A DNA stretch of 64,000 nt from JALZUV01 sp964654855. Lineage in GTDB: Bacteria; Pseudomonadota; Alphaproteobacteria; Rickettsiales; JALZUV01. The translations under genes were made by a program, and so were the position numbers. A model generated the notes under the pieces. The model did not search any database. It had not been told where the DNA came from and saw only the letters and a program-made list of their open reading frames with translations. Position 1 is the stretch's first letter; each line of letters opens with the position of its first letter. Location: NCBI GenBank assembly GCA_964654855.1, contig CAZZJS010000005.1:62001-126000 (forward strand), given 5' to 3'. Below, one piece after another: positions 8,216 to 16,629 of this stretch.

Positions 8216-8986
8216 CTAGTTAGCGCTGCTGCCAATATAGTTGAGAAAAAGAAGCGTACAGTCATTTTCATCGTTTGAAAGTAGGTATTCTGCCGTGGTA
8301 TTGACGGAAGTGGTGTTGCAGCTTAAGGACTTTCGGGTGCGGATATTACCATAGGCTGGTCTTCCATCATCCAGTTTTAAATCAATGTTTGAGCCTTCTC
8401 TAGGGCTTATAACGCCTCCAGACGAACCAACGGGCTTTGCCAATGATAATTCATTATTATAGTCGCCCTCCCACCAAGTTGCGTCAGCGTCTGAACGTGA
8501 ACCATAACTAACAACAGCATAGAGCGCTCCATCTATACTGGCCGCGGGGCAAGCATCTTCAGAGCATACACGAGAATTGGCAGTGGCAGTCGCAGGAACC
8601 CCTGTGTAACGTCCTTCAATCAATTCTGAATTGACTAAATGTTGCCAGAATCTAAATATTTCAGAGCTGGTAGCAACGCCAAAATATTCAATCTTTCCAT
8701 CACCATCCCCGTTGCATGTGGTTTTATCGGTGCTGGGGGTTGCTACCGTTCCGGGGCAGGTTGCGGCAGTTCCCCAATAGTCGGTGGCGTCGGGCATATC
8801 GCCAGGCAGCGAGGCATATTGGGTTTGGAAGGTATCTACTGCCGTTTTATATTTATTCAAATCAGCAATAATAGTCTGTAAATTGGCGTTGTGGAGTAAG
8901 TTTGCGCCTGCGGTGATTCCGCCAATAATCAATCCGATAATCGTTAATACGACGGCTAGTTCGAGCAATGTAAAACCTTTATTCAT
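8216..8986 (-). CDS. Type IV prepilin-like protein (class III signal)
   Basis: The N-terminus MNKGFTLLELAVVLTIIGLI is a textbook prepilin signal: cleavage after Gly4 by prepilin peptidase, Phe as the new first residue, and Glu at +5, followed by the hydrophobic polymerisation helix. The rest (256 residues total) is a soluble head with four or more cysteines (TAATCPG, TTCNGDGDG, RVCSEDAC, LSCNTT, NDCTLLF) and a GDGDGKIEYF stretch that could bind calcium. Length and cysteine pattern suit a minor pilin or pseudopilin more than a major one. No pilus or type II secretion genes are near it, so it is an orphan in this window. It is followed by a thiolase gene start only 10 bases away on the same strand. 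Confidence 0.88.
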   Translation of the reverse strand: MNKGFTLLELAVVLTIIGLIIGGITAGANLLHNANLQTIIADLNKYKTAVDTFQTQYASLPGDMPDATDYWGTAATCPGTVATPSTDKTTCNGDGDGKIEYFGVATSSEIFRFWQHLVNSELIEGRYTGVPATATANSRVCSEDACPAASIDGALYAVVSYGSRSDADATWWEGDYNNELSLAKPVGSSGGVISPREGSNIDLKLDDGRPAYGNIRTRKSLSCNTTSVNTTAEYLLSNDENDCTLLFLNYIGSSAN

Positions 8987-8996
8987 AAGACTCTCT

Positions 8997-10106
8997 CTAG
9001 ATTTTCTCTAAAACGGTGGCGATACCCATGCCGCCGCCAATACACATGCTTGATACGGCGTAGTTGCCGCCTTTATCATGCAGGAGTTGCGCGGCTTTAC
9101 CGGTGATACGTGCACCTGAAGCGCCGAGCGGGTGGCCGAGAGCAATCGCGCCGCCATCAATATTGAGTTTATCGGCTGGAATGTCTAACTCCGCTTGCAC
9201 CGGAATGGCTTGTGCGGCGAAGGCTTCGTTAATTTCCCAAACGTCAATATCAGCGGCGTTCAAACCGGCACGCTCTAAAGCGAGCTTGCTGGCAGGGATG
9301 GGGCCGAGTCCCATAATTTCAGGTTCTAAGCCTGCAACTGCCATTGACTTGATACGTGCAAGTTTTGGCAAGCCCAGTTTATCTGCAGCTTCTTCACTAG
9401 CGACGATAACGGCCGCAGCGCCATCTGTAAGTGGCGAGCTAGTGGCGGCAGTGACGCGCCCATCAGCGCGGAAGGCAGGGTTTAATGTCGCCATTTTCTC
9501 TATGGTGGAATCGCCGCGGATGCAGCCATCTTTGGTGACGCCGTTAACGGGAACGATCTCTTTGTTGAAATCCGCTGCAGCTGCTTTTTGATGGCTGGTA
9601 AGTGCAAATTGCTCCATCGCTTCGCGCGATACGTCTTTGAGCGTGGCAACTTCTTCTGCTGTTTCACCCATATTCATATAGGCTTCTGGGTAGCTTTCAT
9701 AAAGTGCGGGATTTGGCATAGGATTAAACCCACCGATTGGAATACGCGTCATGCTTTCGACACCGATAGCGATGAAAACTTCACCGGCACCCGTAGCGAT
9801 GCTACCTGCTGCCATATGGATGGCTTGCATCGAAGAGCCACACCACCGATTAACGGTGCTACCGCCGGTTTGTTTCTCGAGTTTACTGAGGAATACGAGT
9901 TGGCGGCCAAGGTTAAAACCTTGTTCTCCTTCAGGGAAAGCACAGCCGCAGATAACGTCTTCAACGAGTGCAGGATCTAATCCTGTTTTTTCGAGTAAGC
10001 CATCAATCACTGCCGCGCCGATATCATCTGGGCGTGTTTCAATTAATTCGCCTTTATGGGCGGGGGTGAAAGGGGAGCGGGCATAGCCACAAATTACGGC
10101 ACTCAT
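8997..10106 (-). CDS. Acetyl-CoA acyltransferase (thiolase family)
   Basis: Catalyses thiolytic cleavage of 3-ketoacyl-CoA in fatty-acid oxidation, or the reverse condensation. The 369-residue product has the complete thiolase triad: nucleophile Cys89 in NRWCGSSMQ, His325 in ALGHPLGASGAR and Cys355 in SSMCIGGGMG. Other family blocks (GAGEVFIAIGVESMTR, WEINEAFAAQ) are intact. At 369 residues it is somewhat shorter than the roughly 390 typical for FadA. No fadB partner is adjacent, so I cannot choose between a degradative thiolase and an acetoacetyl-CoA enzyme. The downstream prepilin gene lies 10 bases beyond the stop. Confidence 0.92.
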   Translation of the reverse strand: MSAVICGYARSPFTPAHKGELIETRPDDIGAAVIDGLLEKTGLDPALVEDVICGCAFPEGEQGFNLGRQLVFLSKLEKQTGGSTVNRWCGSSMQAIHMAAGSIATGAGEVFIAIGVESMTRIPIGGFNPMPNPALYESYPEAYMNMGETAEEVATLKDVSREAMEQFALTSHQKAAAADFNKEIVPVNGVTKDGCIRGDSTIEKMATLNPAFRADGRVTAATSSPLTDGAAAVIVASEEAADKLGLPKLARIKSMAVAGLEPEIMGLGPIPASKLALERAGLNAADIDVWEINEAFAAQAIPVQAELDIPADKLNIDGGAIALGHPLGASGARITGKAAQLLHDKGGNYAVSSMCIGGGMGIATVLEKI

Positions 10107-10174
10107 AATCTATCCTGTCAGTTTGTATTTTCTCTATCTTGTATACTGTGCTGCTAAGGTTAAAAAATCTATAA

Positions 10175-10207
10175 AAAAAGGGGCGATATTTAATATCACC
10201 CCTTTTT
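10175..10207 (-). terminator. Rho-independent terminator after petC
   Basis: A long inverted repeat: AAAAAGGGGCGATAT on the plus strand pairs with the segment ending at 10207, with a three-base loop. Read as minus-strand RNA, the only imperfect position (10184/10198) becomes a G-U pair and the stem is followed by a U tract (complement of 10173-10179). It therefore fits the end of the bc1 operon, 24 bases after the petC stop. Confidence 0.85.
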
Positions 10208-10231
10208 AATTTAATGCCTATGTAAGACTCG

Positions 10232-11056
10232 TTACTTGATGTCTTTCCAAACACGTTTCTTAGCGACGTAGAAGAAGCCAGTGAAGACGAGTAAGAAGAG
10301 TAGAACCTTTAAGCCCATACGTTTCCGGTCTTCCATTTCCGGCTCAGCAGCCCATTGAAGGAACGTGACCACATCTTTCGCCATTTGATCAATGCTAGCT
10401 TCAGTTTCATCTTCGTAAGAAACTCCGCCTTCAAATAAAGGGGATGCCATCGCAATTTGGCGACCTTCAAAATACGGATTATAGAGCATGCCTTCACCCA
10501 GAGAGAAGCCTTCAGGGGCATCTTCATAACCGGTGAGCAGTGAGTGCAGGTAATTTGCACCATTGGGGCGCGCTTTGACCATCAAGCTTAAGTCTGGAGG
10601 GAAAGCGCCGTTATTAGCAGCGCGTGCAGCATCCTCATTTGCAAAGGGGCTAGGGAAACGATCTGATGGTTTGCCGGAACGTTCAATGGCTTCACCTTCG
10701 CTATCAAATGCCGCGTAGCTATATTCTTCGGCGAGAGATTTCACTTCTGCTTCAGAAAAACCCACTTCTTGCAAGTTGCGGAAAGCAATACGAGACAGGC
10801 CGTGGCAGGCTGAGCAAACTTCTTTATACACTTGAAAACCACGTTGAATTGCCGCGCGATCAAATGTACCGAAATGCCCATCAAATGCCCAATTAACAGA
10901 TTTAGCGTGACGTGCTGTTTTTGTTGCAGGTTTTTCGTCGCCCGCGCCATGCCCACCGCTGAACATAACGTAAGCAAGGCTTGCCACGATGACAAAGCCG
11001 ATAAGCATTGCAATGCTTCGAAGTTTTCCGTTTATATTTTGCTGTTTTTTAGCCAT
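10232..11056 (-). CDS. petC: Cytochrome c1 of the bc1 complex
   Basis: The haem c subunit that passes electrons from the Rieske protein to soluble or membrane cytochrome c. From the ATG at 11056 (274 residues) there is an N-terminal membrane segment (about 17-32), the covalent haem motif CSACH (Cys81, Cys84, His85), the axial methionine in QIAMASPL, and the C-terminal membrane anchor (LKVLLFLLVFTGFFYVAKK) ending KRVWKDIK. Last gene of the petA-petB-petC operon, followed by a strong terminator. An in-frame ATG five codons upstream (11071) is possible but would start right at the petB stop. Confidence 0.95.
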   Translation of the reverse strand: MAKKQQNINGKLRSIAMLIGFVIVASLAYVMFSGGHGAGDEKPATKTARHAKSVNWAFDGHFGTFDRAAIQRGFQVYKEVCSACHGLSRIAFRNLQEVGFSEAEVKSLAEEYSYAAFDSEGEAIERSGKPSDRFPSPFANEDAARAANNGAFPPDLSLMVKARPNGANYLHSLLTGYEDAPEGFSLGEGMLYNPYFEGRQIAMASPLFEGGVSYEDETEASIDQMAKDVVTFLQWAAEPEMEDRKRMGLKVLLFLLVFTGFFYVAKKRVWKDIK

Positions 11057-11071
11057 TGTCTTTTCTCTCAA

Positions 11072-12487
11072 TTATGCGCTTGCACGCTTACGTGTGATGA
11101 CAGGTTTATTAATGCTATCAGGCAATGGTAGCGGTTTTTCGAAATAACTTACCAATGGCATGATCATGAGAAAATGCGCGAAGTAATAAGCGGTTCCGAT
11201 GATAGAAAGTACTACATAAATGCCTTCTGCCGGTTTCGCACCGAGATAACCTAGTAGGATGCAATCTGCCACTAATACCCAGAAGAAGAGTCGGTAAACC
11301 GGACGGAAACGAGCGGAACGAACCTTGCTGAAATCTAACCACGGTAGGAAGAACATTACGATTAGCGCACCAAACATCGCAAGTACGCCACCGAGTTTTG
11401 ATTCAATCACCGTTCCCGTAAAGAGCATGATAATGGCGAAAAGGATACCGCCTGTCATTAAGCCTCTTTTGCCGCCTTTAGTGAGTTCGATAGGAAGTTC
11501 AATGCCCATACGTTCAAGCATTTTAATGCCGAATGGAATTGCTGCAATACCTGCACCGATAAGCCAGAGTGGGATATCGAATACGACCGCACGAAGGATT
11601 GCGTAGAAGGGTAGGAAATACCATTCAGGCACAATATGCGCGGGTGTAACAAGCGGGTTTGCTTCAATATAGTTATCCGCATGGCCGAGGCTATTAGGAG
11701 AGAAGAATAAGAACCACGCAAATACAAGGAAGAAGATACCAAAACCGAACATATCTTTAACCGAATAATACGGGTGGAATGGAATCGTATCTTTATCTGA
11801 CTTTACATCAATACCGAGCGGGTTGTTTGACCCGTGCGCATTCAGCGCAAGGATGTGTAGCCCGACCACGCCAATCAGCAAGAATGGCGTTAGATAGTGA
11901 AGCGAGAAGAAGCGGTTAAGTGTTGGGTTATCGACTGAGAAACCACCCCAGAGTAGTTGTACGATACTCTCGCCGACCAATGGGAAGGCGGAGAATAAAT
12001 TGGTAATTACCGTTGCACCCCAGAAGCTCATTTGCCCCCATGGAAGCACGTAACCCATAAAGGCTGTCGCCATCATGAGGATCAAAATAATCACACCCAT
12101 CCACCACAGAACCTCACGTGGCCCTTTATAGGAGCCATAATAAAGCCCGCGGAAAATATGGATATAGACGACGATAAAGAACATCGAAGCCCCCACTGCA
12201 TGCATATAGCGGATTAACCAACCGTAATTCACATCACGCATGATACGTTCAACCGAATCAAATGCCATATCGACATGGGCGGTGTAATTCATCGCCAAGA
12301 AGATACCGGTCAAAATTTGCACCACGAGGCAAATGCCTGCCAGTGATCCGAAATTCCACATGTAATTTAGGTTTTTCGGCGTTGGGTGACGCGTTCCTAC
12401 GACTTTATCTGCCGCATATAAAACCGGAAGACGTTCGTCGAACCAGCCAACCCAGCCCTTATAAGGAGATTTGTGATTTAGTGCCAT
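11072..12487 (-). CDS. petB: Cytochrome b of the bc1 complex
   Basis: Integral membrane subunit holding both b haems and the quinol sites. The four haem ligands are visible with canonical spacing: His96 and His110 (YMHAVGAS, YIHIFRG) and His197 and His211 (FSLHYLTPF, GLHILAL). The Qo-site motif PEWY is at residues 287-290. The 471-residue length exceeds the mitochondrial form because of a C-terminal extension with additional hydrophobic helices (residues about 330-450), as in many alphaproteobacteria. It lies between petA and petC, six bases after petA ends. Confidence 0.97.
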   Translation of the reverse strand: MALNHKSPYKGWVGWFDERLPVLYAADKVVGTRHPTPKNLNYMWNFGSLAGICLVVQILTGIFLAMNYTAHVDMAFDSVERIMRDVNYGWLIRYMHAVGASMFFIVVYIHIFRGLYYGSYKGPREVLWWMGVIILILMMATAFMGYVLPWGQMSFWGATVITNLFSAFPLVGESIVQLLWGGFSVDNPTLNRFFSLHYLTPFLLIGVVGLHILALNAHGSNNPLGIDVKSDKDTIPFHPYYSVKDMFGFGIFFLVFAWFLFFSPNSLGHADNYIEANPLVTPAHIVPEWYFLPFYAILRAVVFDIPLWLIGAGIAAIPFGIKMLERMGIELPIELTKGGKRGLMTGGILFAIIMLFTGTVIESKLGGVLAMFGALIVMFFLPWLDFSKVRSARFRPVYRLFFWVLVADCILLGYLGAKPAEGIYVVLSIIGTAYYFAHFLMIMPLVSYFEKPLPLPDSINKPVITRKRASA

Positions 12488-12493
12488 AAGTCT

Positions 12494-13045
12494 CTATCCG
12501 ATTTTAATGCGTGTGTCGTTTAAGAAAGTATATTCTGGAATTGCCATATTTGTTGGCGCTGGGCCCTTACGAATACGGCCTGCTGTATCATAATGTGAAC
12601 CGTGACATGGGCAGAACCAACCACCGAAATCACCTGCTTCGCCAAGAGGAACACAGCCTAGATGCGTACAAATACCCACCATTACGAGCCATTGTTTTTT
12701 ACCATCAGTGATGCGTTCTTCGTCGGTTTGCGGATCGGGTAGGTCAGCCATATCAGTGGCTTCAGCATCTGCAATTTCTTGTGCTGTACGGTGACGGATG
12801 AAAACAGGTTTTCCACGCCATTTAACGGTGATGCTTTGACCTTCAGCAATCGCGCCGAGGTCAACTTCCGTGGAAGCGAGTGCTAACGTGTCCGCCGCTG
12901 GGTTCATACTGTCGATGAATGGCCAGATGACGCTTGCGCCACCCACAGCTGTAAGAGCCGATGCGGTTAATACCATAAAGTCACGACGGGTTTCACCTTC
13001 GTGTTTTTTGCCAGAGTTTTTAGCGCTTGCGCTTTTTGTAGACAT
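12494..13045 (-). CDS. petA: Rieske iron-sulfur subunit of the bc1 complex
   Basis: The 2Fe-2S subunit that takes electrons from quinol. It carries a twin-arginine-type N-terminus (ETRRDFMVLTASALTAVGG, about residues 18-36) that also forms the membrane anchor, and the two cluster-binding loops CTHLGC (126-131) and CPCHGSH (145-151) with two Cys and two His ligands plus the disulfide cysteines. It heads the bc1 operon. The start at 13045 is 43 bases from the trmL start on the opposite strand, so both promoters are compressed into that gap. Confidence 0.97.
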   Translation of the reverse strand: MSTKSASAKNSGKKHEGETRRDFMVLTASALTAVGGASVIWPFIDSMNPAADTLALASTEVDLGAIAEGQSITVKWRGKPVFIRHRTAQEIADAEATDMADLPDPQTDEERITDGKKQWLVMVGICTHLGCVPLGEAGDFGGWFCPCHGSHYDTAGRIRKGPAPTNMAIPEYTFLNDTRIKIG

Positions 13046-13088
13046 GCTTCAATCCAGAATAGATTCATTTAATGGGGACACTAATAGG

Positions 13089-13529
13089 ATGCAGCTTGCA
13101 GTTTTTCAACCGGATATTCCACAAAATCTCGGAACTTTGATACGTTTTTGCGCATGTATGGGGATGCCGTTGCATATTATCGAGCCTTGTGGCTTCCCTT
13201 TGAATGAAAAAAAGATGCACCGCGCCGCGATGGATTATGCCGATAAAGCTGAGGTTATCCGCCATGTTGACTGGCATGAATTCCAAAAAACAACGCTGGG
13301 ATCACGCCTCATTTTGGCGACAACCAAGGCGGCTAAGCCCTATACAGAAATAAATTATAAAAAAGGCGATATTCTTATTATGGGGCGTGAAAGTGCGGGT
13401 GTTCCTGATGAAGTTCACGCGGCTGCCGATGAAAGAGTGCTGATTGAAATGCATAATGAATGCCGTTCACTCAATATTGCGGTTTCCGCTTCAATGATTG
13501 CAGGCGAGATGATTCGGCAAGTGAGGTGA
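13089..13529 (+). CDS. trmL: tRNA (cytidine/uridine-34-2'-O)-methyltransferase
   Basis: A SPOUT-class methyltransferase that 2'-O-methylates the wobble base of leucine tRNAs. From the ATG at 13089 the 146-residue protein begins LAVFQPDIPQNLGTLIRFCA, matching the family's first block, and shows the knot motifs ILIMGRESAGVPDEV and SLNIAVSASMIAGEM. A GGGGA segment 11-15 bases upstream can serve as the ribosome-binding site. An open frame extends further upstream through petA, but that part has no homology. Divergent from the bc1 operon, a pairing seen in other alphaproteobacteria. The window also encodes a Leu tRNA (UAG). Confidence 0.92.
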   Translation: MQLAVFQPDIPQNLGTLIRFCACMGMPLHIIEPCGFPLNEKKMHRAAMDYADKAEVIRHVDWHEFQKTTLGSRLILATTKAAKPYTEINYKKGDILIMGRESAGVPDEVHAAADERVLIEMHNECRSLNIAVSASMIAGEMIRQVR

Positions 13530-13534
13530 AATTT

Positions 13535-13843
13535 CTACCAGCCGTGGCCAATGCCGAAACGTCCGCCGCGACGGCCACCAAAACCGTAATCAATACCAAA
13601 GCTTGGTCGTAAATTACGTGCGCGGCGGTTAGCCTCAACATTATTCTTCCAATCTTGTGCGAGTTCTTTGCGGCATTCAGCCATAGCAGTCGTGCCATCT
13701 TTAAATCCAAGAACAAGGCATTCAGCCTTCATGCGTTCTAGCACTTCAGGGTGCAATGTACCATGTTCATAGTAATGGGCATTATGCGGGTTTGTGCATG
13801 CTGCGAGCATAAGAAGGGCAAAAAGTGATAAAATCTGTTTCAT
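13535..13843 (-). CDS. Small predicted lipoprotein
   Basis: A 102-residue protein with a lipoprotein signal: MKQILSLFALLMLAAC with lipobox LAAC and acylated Cys16. The mature part contains two further cysteines (AECLVLG, AECRKEL), suggesting one disulfide, and ends in a Gly/Arg-rich tail (GFGGRRGGRFGIGHGW). No family recognised. It is convergent with trmL (five-base gap) and divergent from rpmE. Confidence 0.75.
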   Translation of the reverse strand: MKQILSLFALLMLAACTNPHNAHYYEHGTLHPEVLERMKAECLVLGFKDGTTAMAECRKELAQDWKNNVEANRRARNLRPSFGIDYGFGGRRGGRFGIGHGW

Positions 13844-13931
13844 AATGGCTTAAATCTAGCGCTTTTTTTGCTTGATTGCAAAGAGATTAAGCGTTAAACA
13901 ACCGCCTCGAATAAAACATTAGGAGCGCGCC

Positions 13932-14180
13932 ATGAAAGAAGGCATCCACCCGAAATACGAAGAAATGACCGTTGTTATGACTGACGGCACGAAGTTTAAA
14001 ACACGTTCAACGCTTGGCCAAAAAGAGCTTCGCTTGGATATTGACCCTAAAACCCACCCAGCATGGGTAGGTGGCGTTCACTTTAAGAAGACCGGTCAAA
14101 TGGAGAAATTCAACAATAAGTTCTCTTTCCTTGGCAGCACGGGTTCTACGAAAAAAGAAGATAAAAAAGCCGCAGAATAA
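13932..14180 (+). CDS. rpmE: 50S ribosomal protein L31
   Basis: Structural protein of the large subunit at the central protuberance. The 82-residue product begins KEGIHPKYEEMTVVMTDG and contains the DPKTHPAWVGG block of bL31. The zinc-binding CxxC motifs of the C+ form are missing, so this is the cysteine-less type found in many alphaproteobacteria. A GGAG sequence lies eight bases before the ATG. It is a single-gene unit followed by a terminator. Confidence 0.95.
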   Translation: MKEGIHPKYEEMTVVMTDGTKFKTRSTLGQKELRLDIDPKTHPAWVGGVHFKKTGQMEKFNNKFSFLGSTGSTKKEDKKAAE

Positions 14181-14204
14181 AAGTTTCTTATGCGGATACA
14201 AAAG

Positions 14205-14232
14205 AAGCATCGATTTATTCGGTGCTTTTTTT
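14205..14232 (+). terminator. Rho-independent terminator after rpmE
   Basis: AAGCATCGA at 14205-14213 pairs with TCGGTGCTT at 14219-14227 (one G-U), loop of five bases, followed by a run of T. It lies 24 bases after the rpmE stop. Confidence 0.8.
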
Positions 14233-14290
14233 ATGCGTGGCTGTTAGTTATTTGTATATTTGTATATAAGTAAGAAGTGGTTTCAGTTTG

Positions 14291-15127
14291 ATGTCAGATA
14301 AGGGAAAGTTGTTGGTGACTTTTTGGGGAGTGCGTGGATCAATCGCATGCCCAGGTGCTGATACGCTTAAATATGGTGGAAATACTTCTTGTGTCGAAGT
14401 GAATTGCGGCGATTTTAATCTCATTTTTGATGCAGGTACCGGCATGAGAACGCTTGGAGATAAGTTGGCTGGTAAAGAGCTTAACTATGATATTTTTATG
14501 AGCCATACCCATATTGACCATGTATCTGGTTTCCCCTTCTTTAAACCTGCTTATTCAGCGAAAAGTCGTTTGAAAATGTGGGCAGGGCATTTAAAGCCGC
14601 GTGGTCGTACGCTTAAAGGTGTGATGGAAACAGTGATGGATACACCGCTCTTTCCGATTGGTGTGGATGTTTTGGAGTCCACCATTATTTGGACGGATTT
14701 TGAAGCGGGCGAAACGATTTTCTTGAGTGATGCTGTTACGCTTGAAACTGCGCCGCTGAATCATCCTGAAGGTGCGACAGGTTATCGTGTGAATTTTGAT
14801 GGTAAAGCCGTATGCTATGTGACGGATACGGAGCATAAACTAGGCCAGTTGGACGAAAATATTTTGAAGCTCATTAAAGATGCGGATCTTGTGATTTATG
14901 ACTGTACCTATACAGATGATGAATATCTGACTTATACGGGTTGGGGGCATTCAACGTGGCAAGAAGGGGTGCGTTTATGTGACGCAGCTAATGCAAAGAA
15001 ATTAGCCGTATTCCATCATGACCCAAGTCATACTGATGGTTTTATGGATGGCGTTGCCCGTGAGCTTGAAGAGATGCGTCCGGGTGGCGGTTTAGTCGCT
15101 CGTGAAGGTATGACGCTAGAGATATAA
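14291..15127 (+). CDS. MBL-fold metallo-hydrolase
   Basis: A metallo-beta-lactamase-fold hydrolase. The metal motif HTHIDH is at residues 72-77 (His72, His74, Asp76, His77), with a downstream histidine in NHPEGATGY, an aspartate in YDCTYTDDEY and a final HHDPSHTD block. The opening TFWGVRGSIACPG plus YGGNTSCVEV is typical of a bacterial subgroup annotated as phosphodiesterase-like, close to RNase Z/PhnP-type enzymes; the substrate is not known. The ATG at 14291 is chosen over the TTG one codon earlier. It precedes murE by 44 bases on the same strand and might be co-transcribed with the cell-wall cluster. Confidence 0.88.
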   Translation: MSDKGKLLVTFWGVRGSIACPGADTLKYGGNTSCVEVNCGDFNLIFDAGTGMRTLGDKLAGKELNYDIFMSHTHIDHVSGFPFFKPAYSAKSRLKMWAGHLKPRGRTLKGVMETVMDTPLFPIGVDVLESTIIWTDFEAGETIFLSDAVTLETAPLNHPEGATGYRVNFDGKAVCYVTDTEHKLGQLDENILKLIKDADLVIYDCTYTDDEYLTYTGWGHSTWQEGVRLCDAANAKKLAVFHHDPSHTDGFMDGVARELEEMRPGGGLVAREGMTLEI

Positions 15128-15171
15128 GCAATTTGCTTTACTAATTTTTCGTAATGGCGTTAGTTTGAACT

Positions 15172-16629
15172 ATGCCACTATTATCCCAATTGCTTGAAGC
15201 TTTCCCGCGTGACTTAAAACGAGTTGATAAGGGACGTAAAGATCCTGAAATTACGGCACTTACTGCTGACTCACGCAATATGGAGGAAGGTTCACTTTTC
15301 GCGGCGATTCGTGGGGTAGAACAAAACGGTGAAACCTATATTCCACAAGCGAAAAAGGCGAAATCAGCTGCAGTGCTAACACGTGATGACCTAGAGCCGC
15401 TAAAAGGCATTGCGCATGTGGTTACAAAAAATGAACGTCAAGCTTTGGCGAAACTTGCGGCGTATTTTCATCCAAGCCCTGCACTTAAAACAGTGGCAAT
15501 TACAGGAACGAATGGCAAAACTTCAACTGCTGAATTTTTTCGTCAATTATTAGAGATTGAAGGCGCAAAGGCAGCAAGTATCGGTACGATGGGGTTGGGC
15601 ACCAATAGCATTCGAGGCTTAAATGTTCCGGCAATCAATACCTCACCTGATCCTGTGCTATTGCATCAAACCTTGCAGCATTTAGAAGAGAAAGGTGCCG
15701 AAGCGGTGGCGCTTGAAGCTTCAAGCCATGGGTTGCATCAGCATCGTATGGATGGTGTGAACTTAACGGCTGCAGCCTATACGAATCTATCGCGCGACCA
15801 TCTAGATTATCATAAAACGGAGAAAGCGTATTTTGAAGCGAAGCAGAGGCTTTTTGCCTATGTGTTGCCGCGCGAATCAACGGCGGTGCTTAATAAAGAC
15901 GATCGCTATTATGATGCGTTAAAGAAAATGTGCGATTTGCGTAAGCATAAAATTGTGACATTCGGTTCAGATGAATCGGCAGATTTATTTATTCGTCGTA
16001 TTGATCGTACGCCGCATGGAATGGAAGTGCGTTTGAACCTTTACGGACAGGCAGTGGAAGCTTCTTTGCCTTTAATCGGTGATTTTCAGGTAATGAATTT
16101 GCTTGCAGCGCTTGGCCTCGCTGAGGCATGTGGGCATGATATATTAGGGCTGACACATGGATTGCGTGAACTCAAACCTGTGCGCGGGCGGATGGAGCAA
16201 GCGGTAAATGGCATTTATGTGGATTACGCGCATACGCCTGATGCGTTAGAAAAAGCGCTCAATACTATGCGTGCGCATTGCAAGGGGCGCTTAGGTGTGG
16301 TCGTTGGTTGCGGTGGTGATCGTGATGCAGGTAAGCGGGTGCCAATGGGGCGTTTAGCTTCTGATCTTGCTGATTTTGCCTTCATTACCGATGATAACCC
16401 GCGTAACGAAGATGCCTCCGAGATTCGCAAACAAGTGATGGCAGGCGCGCAAGCCAAACATTGTAAAGAAGTAGCAGGTCGTAAGAATGCAATTGAGGCA
16501 GCGATGGGCGAAATGGCACAAGGTGATATGCTATTGGTTGCTGGTAAAGGCCATGAAACGTATCAAATTATTGGCGATAAAACGCATGATTTTGATGATG
16601 CGGCCATTATACGGGAATTGGCCAAGTGA
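15172..16629 (+). CDS. murE: UDP-MurNAc-L-Ala-D-Glu:meso-diaminopimelate ligase
   Basis: Adds the third residue of the peptidoglycan stem peptide. The 485-residue enzyme has the Mur-ligase P-loop TGTNGKTS at residues 111-118, the carbamylated-lysine region, and the DDNPRNE motif (about 409-415), which is the meso-diaminopimelate recognition signature, so the peptidoglycan is of the DAP type. First gene of the murE-murF-mraY-murD-ftsW-murG-murC-murB series; the stop overlaps the murF start by four bases. The usual upstream genes mraZ, rsmH, ftsL and ftsI are absent. Confidence 0.97.
   Translation: MPLLSQLLEAFPRDLKRVDKGRKDPEITALTADSRNMEEGSLFAAIRGVEQNGETYIPQAKKAKSAAVLTRDDLEPLKGIAHVVTKNERQALAKLAAYFHPSPALKTVAITGTNGKTSTAEFFRQLLEIEGAKAASIGTMGLGTNSIRGLNVPAINTSPDPVLLHQTLQHLEEKGAEAVALEASSHGLHQHRMDGVNLTAAAYTNLSRDHLDYHKTEKAYFEAKQRLFAYVLPRESTAVLNKDDRYYDALKKMCDLRKHKIVTFGSDESADLFIRRIDRTPHGMEVRLNLYGQAVEASLPLIGDFQVMNLLAALGLAEACGHDILGLTHGLRELKPVRGRMEQAVNGIYVDYAHTPDALEKALNTMRAHCKGRLGVVVGCGGDRDAGKRVPMGRLASDLADFAFITDDNPRNEDASEIRKQVMAGAQAKHCKEVAGRKNAIEAAMGEMAQGDMLLVAGKGHETYQIIGDKTHDFDDAAIIRELAK

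Noticed and set aside
9064..9591. Long plus-strand open frame of 175 codons inside the thiolase gene
   Set aside because: It is the antisense of a strongly conserved thiolase and has low-complexity Ala/Ser composition typical of shadow frames.
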